Below, piece by piece: positions 27,735 to 36,690 of a stretch of DNA of 64,000 nt. Position 1 is the first letter of the stretch; each line of letters begins with the position of its first letter. The notes under the pieces were generated by a model. The model was not told where the DNA came from and did no database searches. It was given only the letters and a program-made list of their open reading frames with translations. Position numbers and translations under genes: made by a program. This stretch comes from Candidatus Poribacteria bacterium (GTDB lineage: Bacteria; Poribacteria; WGA-4E; JAJDTR01): assembly GCA_022827055.1 (NCBI GenBank), contig JAJDTR010000050.1, positions 1 to 64,000 on the forward strand, written 5' to 3'.

Positions 27735-27826
27735 TGGCAAGATCTCTATCGTACGGGATCTTCTATCGCGCTCAGTATTCATTCACTTGATCGTTATTCA
27801 CTCTCATGATCGCAAGTTCGCGCCCT
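27735..27826. repeat. Family C palindrome interrupted by CTATCGC/CTTGATC element
   Basis: AGGCTGG at the left and GCGCCCTAGA at the right are degenerate palindrome arms. Between them are GATCTCTATCGTACGGGATC and CTATCGCGCTCAG...CACTTGATCG units plus a half-unit TTATTCACTCTCATGATCGC. Confidence 0.6.
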
Positions 27827-27858
27827 AGAATATGACCTTGTAAAACTTACGGAGGATT

Positions 27859-28071
27859 ATGATGGAACCCATTGACAATCAGGAGTGGCACTCTTTATCT
27901 GAACAAGCACAACAGGAGGTTTATGACTTTTTCCTGTTTGTAAAACAACGCCATGAACAGCAAGTACAACAGGCACGACACGACCAAGCAGAAACACTGC
28001 TTCTATCAAATTACAGTGCCAATTTGATTGAAGAATGGCTAGACACCTCGGAGGATGAAGTTTGGCAATAG
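27859..28071 (+). CDS. Probable antitoxin of a type II toxin-antitoxin pair
   Basis: 70 aa, hydrophilic and Gln/Glu-rich: MMEPIDNQEWHSLSEQAQQEVYD... with a helical body (FFLFVKQRHEQQV) and an acidic end (EEWLDTSEDEVW). The body resembles DUF2281-type small antitoxin-like proteins (QEVYDFFLFVKQR), and the C-terminus would be the part that neutralises the toxin. GGAGG precedes the ATG. It overlaps the downstream PemK/MazF-like gene by 10 nt, the usual arrangement for translational coupling. The antitoxin assignment rests mainly on context. Confidence 0.75.
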   Translation: MMEPIDNQEWHSLSEQAQQEVYDFFLFVKQRHEQQVQQARHDQAETLLLSNYSANLIEEWLDTSEDEVWQ

Positions 28072-28415
28072 ATATAAACGTAGCCGACGTTGTGTTATGT
28101 GAGTTTTATTTCAGTGATTTGGAAGGATCCAAAAAGAGACCCGTCTTGGTCTTTAAGGATAACCTTCCCTATGATGACTTTGTAGGCGTTCCAATCAGTG
28201 GTCAGTTGAGGGAACTACATCAAGATGAAAGCCTTGTGGATTCTTCCAAGTTTCGTGAAGGAGGCATTCCGATAACATCCAAGATAATGGTTAGAAAGAC
28301 TTTTGTGGTATCGAAGTCGGCAGTCATCAAAAAGTATGGAACGTTGAAAGACGATGCATTCAGGCAATATCAAAGATTGTTCTGCCTATATTTTGATTGT
28401 GTGTCATCTGATTAG
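28062..28415 (+). CDS. PemK/MazF family toxin (endoribonuclease-like)
   Basis: 117 aa. The start is TTG at 28062, inside the antitoxin gene, with GGAGG 7 nt before it. The N-terminal DVVLCEFYFSDLEGSKKRPVLVF is the classic PemK/MazF strand-loop (usually PFSD...KKRPVLV), followed by GVPISGQ and IPITSKIMVRKTFVVSKS. MazF-fold toxins cleave mRNA at short sequences and are held inactive by the co-expressed antitoxin. The Arg in RPVLV and the Ser/Thr in the PIT segment correspond to the active-site region. The neighbouring repeats and small membrane ORF fit an accessory region. Confidence 0.88.
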   Translation: MAIDINVADVVLCEFYFSDLEGSKKRPVLVFKDNLPYDDFVGVPISGQLRELHQDESLVDSSKFREGGIPITSKIMVRKTFVVSKSAVIKKYGTLKDDAFRQYQRLFCLYFDCVSSD

Positions 28416-28493
28416 GAATCGCGACTCTGGTGTGTGTACGAATTCGTCTAGAAAAATGCGCCTCAAAGTCCGGACCGAAAACTGTAGGAGAAA

Positions 28494-29048
28494 ATGATGA
28501 ATTTTCATATTCCCAGAGCTAGAGTCGCGAAAGTGTTAAACCGACAATCCAGCATTGCCGCCCTGTCAGCGAACATACTTCTATGTTTGCTGCTCGTTGG
28601 TTGCGGAAAGATCGTAAACACGGCTTTGTCAAAAGGGAAATACCAACCTCCTACATCCCCAAGAGAAGCGCTTGCCGTCATCCAGATAGATTCGGATAGT
28701 GGCTGGTTGCAGAGGATACAACAATTTGCGGTGCGAATCGATGGTCAATTAGCCTTGGAGAAAAAACTGGATCCAGATAGAAAAGAACCCTTCAAGGACA
28801 TCTTGGTGTCATCGGGTCAACATGACTTGTCAGTGGGAATTATATACCAGTCTTTTTCTGAAGCAATGCCGAGTACCCATCAGGAGTGGACGACTTTTTC
28901 TGCCGATGTCAAAGCGGGACATAAATACTTTCTGAGTGGTGAATTGTCGCCCGGAGTTGATGGAGGATTATCATTCGATGGTCGGCTTGTTGAGGCAACC
29001 GCAGCTATAGACGTCAAGAAATCGCAGAATACAATGGATCCAAACTAG
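28494..29048 (+). CDS. Hypothetical lipoprotein
   Basis: 184 aa. Lipobox LLLVGC-G (Cys about residue 37) follows a hydrophobic core (ANILLCLLL), so lipidation by Lgt/LspA is predicted. The mature part (SPREALAVIQIDSD..., FKDILVSSGQHDLSVGIIY, VKAGHKYFLSGELSPG) is a beta-rich pattern resembling DUF2846-type periplasmic proteins, but I do not claim membership. TAGGAG lies 3-6 nt before tandem ATGs. No operon partner is evident. Confidence 0.72.
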   Translation: MMNFHIPRARVAKVLNRQSSIAALSANILLCLLLVGCGKIVNTALSKGKYQPPTSPREALAVIQIDSDSGWLQRIQQFAVRIDGQLALEKKLDPDRKEPFKDILVSSGQHDLSVGIIYQSFSEAMPSTHQEWTTFSADVKAGHKYFLSGELSPGVDGGLSFDGRLVEATAAIDVKKSQNTMDPN

Positions 29049-29120
29049 ACCCAAAAGATTGATGCGGTCCACCCAAATTAACTCGATCTCGAACACCAAT
29101 TGAACAACTGAAGCGCTGTG

Positions 29121-29150
29121 GAAACCGAGATTTTTCCTCAAAACTCGGTT
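29121..29150. repeat. GAAACCGAGATTTT...AAACTCGGTT hairpin
   Basis: Member of the AACCGAG hairpin family, 70 bp downstream of the lipoprotein gene and about 40 bp before the next start. Possible terminator of the lipoprotein gene. Confidence 0.5.
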
Positions 29151-29188
29151 GAACGACAACTATTCGTGGTGAGGTATTGAAGCGAACG

Positions 29189-31627
29189 ATGCGAGAACAA
29201 TACGGCTGGCGAAGGAAGTTCCCCTTTGTGCTTTTCGTTTCACGCATGATCTTACCGACCAGTGTTTTCTGCGCAGCTATAAGCTTTTGCGGAATGGTCG
29301 ATGTTTCGGCAGCCGCCTCGGATGGGCATGAGCAACAGGAGTTGAAAAATCCCGATGGCACATGGAAATGGACGAATAAGCTCATTAACGAGACGAGTCC
29401 GTATCTTCTTCTTCATGCCCACAATCCGGTGGACTGGTATCCGTGGGGAACGGAGGCGTTAGAACGCGCGAAAGCGGAAGATAAAGCGATTTTTCTCTCG
29501 GTGGGTTATTCAACCTGCTACTGGTGTCATGTCATGGAGCGGAAAGTATTTGCCGATGCCGACATCGCGGCAATGATGAACGAGATGTACATCAACATCA
29601 AGGTGGATCGGGAGGAGCGACCCGATATTGATGAGATCTACATGACGGCAACTCAGATTATGACGGGCGGAGGAGGGTGGCCCAATTCCGTGTTTCTCAC
29701 GCCGGATCTGCATCCATTCTACGCGGGAACTTACTTTCCGCCGGTTGACAGCCATGGACGTCCCGGTTTTCCGCGTGTGCTAAAGGCTCTTCATGATCAT
29801 TGGGTGAATCGGCGGGATGAGGTGATTGAGCATGGAATGAAGATTACCGAGGTCATCAGGCAGGCGACCGGCGGAGCGCTTGGCGAGACGGATGAGTCAC
29901 GGTTGGAGATGGAGTTGGTTACGTCCGCGATCGAAGGTTTGCGGTCAACTTACAACCCTGCATACGGCGGTTTCGGCGACGCGCCGTTATTCCCATCACC
30001 AACAAATCTTGAGCTTTTACTTAACGAATATGACCGCGAAAAGGATGACAATCTCCTCGAAATGGTCACTCACACGCTTGACATGATGGCATACGGTGGG
30101 ATATACGATCAGATTGGCGGCGGATTCCACCGGTATTCGGTCGATGCCAAGTGGCTTGTGCCGCATTTTGAGAAGATGCTTTACGACAACGCACAGTTGG
30201 CAAAGGTCTATTTGCTTGCTTATCAACGGACGCAAGAGCCGTTGTATCTTCGTGTAGCCGAAGAGACTTTTGACTTTGTCTTCCGAGAGATGACTTCACC
30301 CGAGGGCGGCTTCTATTCCGCGATCGATGCCGAAACCGATGCAGAGGAGGGGAAATACTACGTTTGGACAGAAAAGGAGATTCGCGACGTTCTTGGTCGG
30401 AGGAAGTCGAAACTGTTGATGAAGGTGTACGGCGTGACGAAAGGACCGAACTTCGAAGGCAAGAATGTGCTGTATCTACCCACTCCGATTGCAAGCGTGG
30501 CAAATGAGGAGGGGAAGTCCGAAGGAGAACTGTTAACCCGACTTGAGCCGCTAAAAGAGAAACTGCTGCACGCGCGGGAAAAACGGGAGCGGCCACTGCT
30601 TGACACAAAGGTGATTGTGAACTGGAACGGGTTAATGATTGATGCATTGGCTCTCGGGTACGAGGTGCTTGAGGATGCCCGCTACCAGGACGCCGCCGAA
30701 CAAGCGGCGACGTTCATTCTTGAGAAGATGAAAAACTCTAAAGGACAACTGATGCATACATATCGGGATGGCATCCTCAAATACGACGGTTTTCTCGATG
30801 ACTACGCTTTCCTTGTGCGCGGTTTACTGGGATTGTATCAGGCAACTGGTGAAAAACACTGGCTCAGCGAAGCGCGCGCCTTGACCGATACAATGGTCGA
30901 ACTCTTTTGGGATGACGCGGACGGAGCGTTTTATTTTACGTTGGAGGGGGCGAATCATCTGCTCGTCCGCACAAAAAAGCCGTATGATTCAGCAATCCCG
31001 TCGGGAAACGCGGTCGCCGCGAACAATCTCTTGTCACTGGCGGACTTAACCGGTACATTCCGCTACTTTGAGTTTGCGGAAAAAACCCTACAGAGTTTTG
31101 CGGGTATGATGTCCAAATCCTCTGGCGGGTTTATGCACATGCTCCTTGCGGCGAATCGGTATTGGGACGTTCTGCCATTTTTCACACAACAGAAAATCGC
31201 TAATTTCGTTCCCCCTCTAACTACCGGCACTGAAACTGACGTTGTTAAGGTTAGTGCGTCCGTCCTACCAGCAGGGAAGTTCCGCATTGATGTGGAGATT
31301 CATCTTGAGATTGCCGAAGGGTGGCACGTCAATGCCAACCCTGCCTCTCAAGATATGCTTATTCCTACGTCTGTTTCGCTTGATCCGGACGCACCCGCCG
31401 AGTTTGTTTCCGTGGATTATCCCGAAGGAGAGATTGTGCATTTCGATTTCAGCGGGGAATCGCTGTCGGTGTACGAAGGGACGATTACCATACCGACGAC
31501 GATCAAACTCAAATCCAATATTTCAGAGGAGAAGGATTTACCCCTTGATTTGCAACTTCGCTATCAAGCGTGCAACGATTTGATCTGCTTGGAACCTAAA
31601 ACCATACAGATTCGAGTTCGTAAATAG
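29189..31627 (+). CDS. DUF255 (YyaL/SPATA20-like) thioredoxin-fold protein fused to a DsbD-alpha-like domain
   Basis: About 812 aa. After an export-type hydrophobic stretch ([17 protein letters not shown]), the thioredoxin-like domain begins at [25 protein letters not shown] with a CxxC at [10 protein letters not shown]. An (alpha/alpha)6 barrel of the N-acylglucosamine-epimerase type follows (residues ~230-680). The last ~120 residues are different: [32 protein letters not shown] and [14 protein letters not shown] match the DsbD N-terminal (alpha) domain, with two Cys in CNDLIC. Usual YyaL proteins stop at ~690 aa. A periplasmic thiol-redox role is inferred. The start is uncertain: TTG 29177 is too close to GAGG, ATG 29189 rather far. 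Confidence 0.9.
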   Translation: MREQYGWRRKFPFVLFVSRMILPTSVFCAAISFCGMVDVSAAASDGHEQQELKNPDGTWKWTNKLINETSPYLLLHAHNPVDWYPWGTEALERAKAEDKAIFLSVGYSTCYWCHVMERKVFADADIAAMMNEMYINIKVDREERPDIDEIYMTATQIMTGGGGWPNSVFLTPDLHPFYAGTYFPPVDSHGRPGFPRVLKALHDHWVNRRDEVIEHGMKITEVIRQATGGALGETDESRLEMELVTSAIEGLRSTYNPAYGGFGDAPLFPSPTNLELLLNEYDREKDDNLLEMVTHTLDMMAYGGIYDQIGGGFHRYSVDAKWLVPHFEKMLYDNAQLAKVYLLAYQRTQEPLYLRVAEETFDFVFREMTSPEGGFYSAIDAETDAEEGKYYVWTEKEIRDVLGRRKSKLLMKVYGVTKGPNFEGKNVLYLPTPIASVANEEGKSEGELLTRLEPLKEKLLHAREKRERPLLDTKVIVNWNGLMIDALALGYEVLEDARYQDAAEQAATFILEKMKNSKGQLMHTYRDGILKYDGFLDDYAFLVRGLLGLYQATGEKHWLSEARALTDTMVELFWDDADGAFYFTLEGANHLLVRTKKPYDSAIPSGNAVAANNLLSLADLTGTFRYFEFAEKTLQSFAGMMSKSSGGFMHMLLAANRYWDVLPFFTQQKIANFVPPLTTGTETDVVKVSASVLPAGKFRIDVEIHLEIAEGWHVNANPASQDMLIPTSVSLDPDAPAEFVSVDYPEGEIVHFDFSGESLSVYEGTITIPTTIKLKSNISEEKDLPLDLQLRYQACNDLICLEPKTIQIRVRK

Positions 31628-31895
31628 GTTTTGATGCGGGAGACTGGAAGGAAAGATCGCGGAGGGAGGGACGACAGATTTCTACCGCGCGGGATGTGCT
31701 AGTGTAAAAAAATTCATTCGGTTGGTAGGTTTTGTCAAGATTCGGAAATCGCTCCTACAGTCGAAGTGTTGGGTTTCACTCAGAATTCTGCATCTACGGG
31801 CATAATTAAACTTCAATAGCCCATCGACTTACCAAGATTCTTCAGGTTTTTCGTTCAACCCAACCTACGCAATATATGGATTCGATAGTATGCGT
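31628..31895. other. Spacer with degenerate repeats
   Basis: A degraded CTACCGCGCGGGATGTGCTAG...CATTCGGTTGG element, a family B remnant (GATTCGGAAATCGCTCCTAC at 31740) and an expanded family D palindrome (31768-31869). No gene. Confidence 0.5.
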
Positions 31896-32942
31896 CTAAT
31901 CAATGGGTTGGGCGGCTTCAGGGACTTCGACCCCTTGCTCATTCCAGAATCGGTATGCGCCGCGGTGGAGCGGAGTCACGAATGCCATGGGCGCATTTTC
32001 AATTGTCATGTCTTTGGCTGCGTGGTGGGTATGGCGCAGCGTTGCACCACCCTTTTCCGAATATACATGCCTTAAAATTGTGTGGATGGTCGCTTCATCA
32101 GTGTCTTTGTGCGCAATCAGCAAGGTTGGCATGAGGAGCGTATTGACTGGCTGATCTATGCCCTTGTAGACTCCTCCGGGCAGAGTTCCCGGCAGGTAGA
32201 ACGGATATTTTTCATAAAAGCCGTATTTCCTGGCTGGTGCATCAAAGTCGATGAGTCGAATGGTTTTGATTGTGGAGACTTCGAGAATCGCCGCATTGGG
32301 AGCACTCACCAGCCACTGGAAACCTGCTACTTGTCCATCTCGCAGTGCGTTGCCTCCCGCCATTCCGCCTTTGTAAACAGGCGTATATTTGCCCTGTATT
32401 CCCGCCAACGTTGCCAAGCGTTCAAGGGTTTGCGCCGATCCGGATCCAGCCGCGCCCATTGCGACTTTCTTGCCGACGATATCCTCAAATTGGTGGACAT
32501 CACTATTGGCAAGTGTGGAAAACTGGTTGTACGCAATATAAAGCAGCGTTACCACTCGGATGTTTTCTTTCCTTCCCTCTTTGGCAAACACCTCTTGTCC
32601 GTGATAGCCGAGATAAGCATCGGAGGCAAATGCAACTCCAAGGTATTCCGAGCTACCGTTGACCCGGCGCACGTTTTCAATGGATCCGGCGGATGCTTCG
32701 ACAGAGATTTTGATGTTGGGTTCCGCTTTCGAGACGACATTGCCTACCCCCGCCGCAAAGGGGGAAAACGTACCGCCCGTTGCTCCACCGAGGATGGATA
32801 GCCATATTTTCTCGTTCTTGGCTTGAGTTTTTTGCGGTTCTGCATCCTTGGATTTTTGGTTGTTGCAGCCGTAAGTTACGGTAAGGAGTATGATAAATAG
32901 AAATACGAGTTTATGACGCATGAGTACTGAAAGATTCGGCAT
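31896..32942 (-). CDS. TAXI family TRAP transporter solute-binding lipoprotein
   Basis: Periplasmic binding protein of the TRAP-associated extracytoplasmic immunogenic (TAXI) type, 348 aa from the chosen start. Signal and lipobox are in MRHKLVFLFIILLTVTYGC-N. The mature protein opens with the hallmark ILGGATGGTFSPFAAGV and later has SVEASAGSIENVRRVN, ELGVAFASDAYLG and GKKVAMGAAGSGSAQTLERLA. The track's start at 33146 reads through a GTAG palindrome and is rejected; ATG 32942 has AAGGA upstream. TRAP uptake needs a DctQM-type membrane subunit, and none is in the window, so it is an orphan here. Confidence 0.92.
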   Translation of the reverse strand: MPNLSVLMRHKLVFLFIILLTVTYGCNNQKSKDAEPQKTQAKNEKIWLSILGGATGGTFSPFAAGVGNVVSKAEPNIKISVEASAGSIENVRRVNGSSEYLGVAFASDAYLGYHGQEVFAKEGRKENIRVVTLLYIAYNQFSTLANSDVHQFEDIVGKKVAMGAAGSGSAQTLERLATLAGIQGKYTPVYKGGMAGGNALRDGQVAGFQWLVSAPNAAILEVSTIKTIRLIDFDAPARKYGFYEKYPFYLPGTLPGGVYKGIDQPVNTLLMPTLLIAHKDTDEATIHTILRHVYSEKGGATLRHTHHAAKDMTIENAPMAFVTPLHRGAYRFWNEQGVEVPEAAQPID

Positions 32943-33093
32943 GTGGGAACTTGTCCTTATATTTCGGTGAATTGGTTGTTGACGCCAGGTAGGATTTCCG
33001 AGCCCGAAGTCTGGATGTGCAGCGTGGATGATTCCGATGTTGAGAGAGTATACTTCCAACAGGTTTGTGGAGTCAATTGAAAACAGAGCGACA

Positions 33094-33119
33094 GGACAAC
33101 CACAGGGGGTTGTCCCTAC
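33094..33119 (-). repeat. GTAG palindrome with GGACAACC stem
   Basis: GGACAACCACAGGGGGTTGTCC-CTAC. Single stem type, upstream of the TAXI gene. Confidence 0.75.
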
Positions 33120-33269
33120 ATAAATCGGATGTCCACATGGACGCATCTACAGACTGAACTACGCAGGTTCTATATCTGTTGAAAAATTGTCACGGATTTA
33201 GGATAATATAGTTGTATTGCTAAGGATTCGTGGGTCGCGGCATCAAAAAAATAATTGGGAGCAAGAACA

Positions 33270-33605
33270 ATGGCTGAGTTAACGCAGATGAAGTGTGTTG
33301 CATGTCGGAGAGACGCCCCCCAAGCTACGGAGGCGGAGATTGCGGAATACCTGCCGCAGACGCCGGATTGGGAGATCGTAGAACGCGAGAACATCAAGAG
33401 GCTGGAGCGTGTTTTCAAATTCGACGATTTTCCTCAAGCGCTTTCTTTCACGAACAAGGTGGGAGAATTGGCGGAGTCGGAGGGGCATCATCCCGCACTT
33501 CTGACAGAATGGGGTAGAGTGACGGTGACGTGGTGGACTCACAAAATACGAGGATTGCACCGGAACGATTTCATTGCGGCGGCAAAGACGGACCAATTGT
33601 ATTGA
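33270..33605 (+). CDS. Pterin-4a-carbinolamine dehydratase (PCD/DCoH family)
   Basis: 111 aa. Dehydrates 4a-hydroxytetrahydropterin in biopterin recycling, or acts in molybdopterin-type pathways in bacteria without aromatic amino-acid hydroxylases. The family pattern is clear: [36 protein letters not shown] with the catalytic [EK]-x-x-HHP, then [23 protein letters not shown]. The start is ATG 33270 after GGGAG, not the TTG at 33255. No phenylalanine hydroxylase gene is nearby. The name phhB is used for homologues in Pseudomonas. Confidence 0.93.
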   Translation: MAELTQMKCVACRRDAPQATEAEIAEYLPQTPDWEIVERENIKRLERVFKFDDFPQALSFTNKVGELAESEGHHPALLTEWGRVTVTWWTHKIRGLHRNDFIAAAKTDQLY

Positions 33606-33728
33606 ACTTTCGAATTCTGCTTATAAGGAAGTTTGAATAATGATGCCTGTTCAAGAAAACAGAAGTGAAAGCAATTATCAGCCATTTGAACGCTGTTGAA
33701 TGTCGTCCCGCTCGCACTTTCAAAGGCT

Positions 33729-33749
33729 GGTGCGCAGTGCACACCCTAC
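33729..33749 (-). repeat. GTAG palindrome family C, intact reference copy
   Basis: TCAAAGGCT then GGTGCGCAGTGCACACC-CTAC. Serves as the empty-site form for the interrupted copies at 15716, 52731 and 58031. Confidence 0.85.
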
Positions 33750-33791
33750 AAAACTGGCCCTTCAAAATTTGCTTGTAATCGAGTTTCAATT

Positions 33792-35024
33792 ATGAGACTT
33801 CTTTTCCTATCGAGTACGGTTCCTGTTCCGGCGACGGACGGCGGTCGCCTTCGCGTGCTGAATCTGCTCAAACAGGTCGCCCAGAGGAACCGGGTTTCCT
33901 TTTTGGCGTTGGAAACACAACCTACAGACAAAGAGGGAATTGAGTATCTTCGGAGTCTCGGGATTAAAGCACATCTCGTTCCACACACCTCCCGGTTACC
34001 CTCAATCACCCTGCGAACTGTGAGCCAATCCGTTTTGAAGCGGAAACCGCTGACGGTAGCTCGATATGATGTACCCGCATTTCGGAGGACATTCCATTCA
34101 TTGCTGGACACGGGCAGCTATGATTTGATTCACTATGAGATGTTCCATACCGGCCAGTATTGCCTAGAAACGAATGCAAGGAGTTTGCTATCCCTCCAGA
34201 ATGTTGATTCGCACATCTGGCGCCGCCTTCGCGAACAGACATCAAACGCTCTTCGACGTTGCTTCTTCCGGACCCAAGAGCGCGCGTTTAGACGATATGA
34301 GCGTACCATGAGCAATCGTTTCGACCTTGTTGCTTGTGCGTCAGAGGTCGATCGCGATCTCATGAATGAGATCTGTCCGGGGCTTAACTCGGACGTGATT
34401 CCCAACGGCGTCGATACCACATTGTACCAGCCAGATCATGAAGTCGAAGAAGAGGCGACGCTAATTTACACGGGCAGTATGGATTGGTTTCCAAACGAAG
34501 ATGCTGCCATCTACTTCCTCGATGAGATCCTTCCCACGATTCAAAAAAAGTGTCCGAATCTGAAATTTTATGTTGTCGGGCAGTTTCCCAGCGAGCGCCT
34601 AAAGCGCTACGGCAACCGCCCCGGAGTTATTATTACCGGTCGGGTAGATGATGTTAAACCGTACATCGCACGCGCTACGGGTTATGTTGTGCCCTTAAGG
34701 ATTGGCGGCGGCACACGTCTAAAAATCCTAGAAGCCTTGGCCATGGGTAAGGCGGTCGTATCAACAAGTGTCGGCTCCGAAGGATTAAATTTAAGGGCAG
34801 GGGATGAAATCACGATTGCCGACGAGCCGGCGAAGTTTGCCGATGCCGTTCTTCAGCTCATGGAAAACGGAAGCATGCGCCGGGAACTGGGCGACAACGG
34901 TAGGCGACGCGTCGAGACAGAATATGAATGGCGGCGAATCGGAGAAAAATTGCAGGGACTGTATGAAGCGGTGGTAGCCGGCGATTCCGGGACGACAGGT
35001 ACGAAGTATAATCCGTCAAGTTAA
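33792..35024 (+). CDS. Glycosyltransferase, GT-B fold (GT4-like)
   Basis: 410 aa. The N-terminal acceptor domain starts with MRLLFLSSTVPVPATDGGRL, the Gly-rich loop of GT-B enzymes. The C-terminal nucleotide-sugar domain has VIPNGVDTTLY, LIYTGSMDWFPNEDA, LKFYVVGQFPSERL, VIITGRVDDVKPYI and LRIGGGTRLKILEALAMGKAVVSTSVGSEGL with the EX7E-type Glu. It probably builds cell-surface glycans. The track extends 32 codons upstream through a family C palindrome; I reject that part. It is followed 14 bp later by the EndoIII-like gene. Confidence 0.92.
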   Translation: MRLLFLSSTVPVPATDGGRLRVLNLLKQVAQRNRVSFLALETQPTDKEGIEYLRSLGIKAHLVPHTSRLPSITLRTVSQSVLKRKPLTVARYDVPAFRRTFHSLLDTGSYDLIHYEMFHTGQYCLETNARSLLSLQNVDSHIWRRLREQTSNALRRCFFRTQERAFRRYERTMSNRFDLVACASEVDRDLMNEICPGLNSDVIPNGVDTTLYQPDHEVEEEATLIYTGSMDWFPNEDAAIYFLDEILPTIQKKCPNLKFYVVGQFPSERLKRYGNRPGVIITGRVDDVKPYIARATGYVVPLRIGGGTRLKILEALAMGKAVVSTSVGSEGLNLRAGDEITIADEPAKFADAVLQLMENGSMRRELGDNGRRRVETEYEWRRIGEKLQGLYEAVVAGDSGTTGTKYNPSS

Positions 35025-35038
35025 GACTAAGTGTTTGA

Positions 35039-35698
35039 ATGCATGAACCTACGCGCGATCAGTTACTGAAACTCTATAACCAACTTAAAACGGCGCATGG
35101 GTCGCAGGCATGGTGGCCGGCTGACACACCATTCGAGGTAATACTAGGGGCCATCTTGGTGCAATCGACTGCGTGGCGAAATGTTGTTAAGGCAATCGAT
35201 AACCTGAGGGATGCAAATCTTCTCACCCCATCAAGGATAGGAGCAATTTCGCAGACGGAATTGGAGGAGCTTGTCCGTCCCTCCGGGTATTTCCGCGTCA
35301 AAGCGAAGAAGGTTCGAGCGTTCGTGACGCACTTGCAGGCACACCACAACTATCGACTGGATTCACTGTTTGCCGCCGACGTTTTCACGTTGAGGGAGGA
35401 GTTGCTCTCGATTTATGGAATCGGCAATGAGACCGCCGATTCTATCATACTCTATGCGGCGGAGAAGCCTGTCTTTGTAATTGATTCTTATACCCATCGT
35501 TTACTGTCTCGACTGGGCTGGATAGCGGGAAAATACGACTATAGCAAGCTGCAAGCAATTTTTATGAATGCGCTCCCTCATGATGTACGTTTGTTTAACG
35601 AATTTCACGCGTTAATTGACCGCCACAGTTCAAGAATATGTCGAAAAACTCCGCTGTGTGGAGAGTGTACACTCCGGAGTGATTGCCCTTTTTCTTGA
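35039..35698 (+). CDS. Endonuclease III-like HhH-GPD DNA glycosylase with FeS cluster
   Basis: 219 aa. Predicted base-excision-repair glycosylase. Helix-hairpin-helix IYGIGNETADSIILY (residues ~125-139), catalytic Asp in VIDSYTHRL (Asp149) and a C-terminal 4Fe-4S motif with Cys201, 207, 210 and 216 (C-x5-C-x2-C-x5-C, one residue shorter than EndoIII). The EndoIII lyase Lys (GxGRKTA) is Glu131 here, so a monofunctional glycosylase without strong AP-lyase activity is expected, as in the GIGxETADSILLYA subgroup of EndoIII-related proteins. Probably co-transcribed with the glycosyltransferase. Confidence 0.9.
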   Translation: MHEPTRDQLLKLYNQLKTAHGSQAWWPADTPFEVILGAILVQSTAWRNVVKAIDNLRDANLLTPSRIGAISQTELEELVRPSGYFRVKAKKVRAFVTHLQAHHNYRLDSLFAADVFTLREELLSIYGIGNETADSIILYAAEKPVFVIDSYTHRLLSRLGWIAGKYDYSKLQAIFMNALPHDVRLFNEFHALIDRHSSRICRKTPLCGECTLRSDCPFS

Positions 35699-35719
35699 TG
35701 GAGAGAAAACTGCCAAATA

Positions 35720-35800
35720 GTTGGGTTTCACTGCGTTCAACCCAACCTACGGACTGGGTAATACCATGAATCGGAGTCGCGATTCGGAGATTGCTCCTAC
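35720..35800 (-). repeat. Compact family D and family B GTAG palindromes
   Basis: GTTGGGTTTCACTGCGTTCAACCCAAC-CTACG (35720-35751), then GTCGCGATTCGGAGATTGCTC-CTAC (35777-35799). The first is the compact, loop-free reference form of family D. Confidence 0.85.
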
Positions 35801-35877
35801 GGTCTGGGTGGACCATGCCAGAATTCGAGTTTACACGAGAAACGTGGGCCTCTAAGCGGATGTCCGCAGGTATGGTA

Positions 35878-36624
35878 TCAGGCGAATTGGAGGATGGCGT
35901 CGTCGGAGGTTAACTGGATGGGAATGGGCGGGCCATGACCTTGCCCGATAATAGGAATATTGGAGAACGCGTTGTAACAGCAGATGTATGCTAGCCGCGA
36001 GAACTCTGACAAATTGGGTTCGGAAGCATGGATGAGATTGCAGTGGAAGAATAGTGCACTGCCCGGTTTGGCTTCCACAAATTGAATCGGCAGCCTCGAC
36101 TCAAGGGCTTTGGCGCGTTCAGGTTCGACTCCATGCTGGTTTCCTACGTTAGCGTGGTCGAGCCGTCCCAGCAGATGTGAACCGACCATGACTTTCAGGC
36201 ATCCGTTCACTTTCATGGCCTCATCAATGACAATCATGGCAGAAGCCAATCGCGGATAGGGGCAACCGTCCCGGTACCAGTAGCCGTAGTCTTGGTGCCA
36301 TTCCCAGGCACCGCCGCCTTCGGGGTATTTGAGCATTACCTTACTATGCCAGTGGTAGACATCCTCTCGAAGCATTGCTCTCATCGAGTTGACAACGCGC
36401 GGGCTTGCCGACACCATACCGAAAACATCCTCTCCAATATCTCTCCATATTGCCAATGGAGACTCGTTGCCATCCGCATCGTGAGCCACAACGGTATGTT
36501 CCCGTACACGCGCAGCTAAATTGGCAGCTCTACGCAGTATGGCGACCTCGTCAATCGAGAACATACCTTCAATCAAGACAAATCCGTCACGATCGAAGTC
36601 CTCAATTTGGTCTATTGTAAGCAT
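35878..36624 (-). CDS. Phytanoyl-CoA dioxygenase (PhyH) family protein
   Basis: Fe(II)/2-oxoglutarate-dependent oxygenase fold, 248 aa. The N-terminus IEDFDRDGFVLIEGMFS is typical. The metal-binding HxD is in WEWHQDYGYWYRDG, the distal His in FHCNLIHASEPN, and the 2OG-binding Arg in FSRLAYICCYN. Substrate unknown; the family is strongly expanded in Poribacteria and other marine heterotrophs, where most members are uncharacterised. It lies 66 bp downstream of the DegT aminotransferase on the same strand, so the two may form a unit. Confidence 0.92.
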   Translation of the reverse strand: MLTIDQIEDFDRDGFVLIEGMFSIDEVAILRRAANLAARVREHTVVAHDADGNESPLAIWRDIGEDVFGMVSASPRVVNSMRAMLREDVYHWHSKVMLKYPEGGGAWEWHQDYGYWYRDGCPYPRLASAMIVIDEAMKVNGCLKVMVGSHLLGRLDHANVGNQHGVEPERAKALESRLPIQFVEAKPGSALFFHCNLIHASEPNLSEFSRLAYICCYNAFSNIPIIGQGHGPPIPIQLTSDDAILQFA

Positions 36625-36690
36625 GCCGTTTTTCGGTGTCAGTTACGACAGTTCAAGGGTTACGGCATACGGAGTATGCCTACTACCGGG

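Noticed and set aside
31896-33146. Long N-terminus of the TAXI protein as given in the track
   Set aside because: The extension reads through a GTAG palindrome (33094-33119) and precedes a normal lipoprotein signal, so the internal start is preferred.
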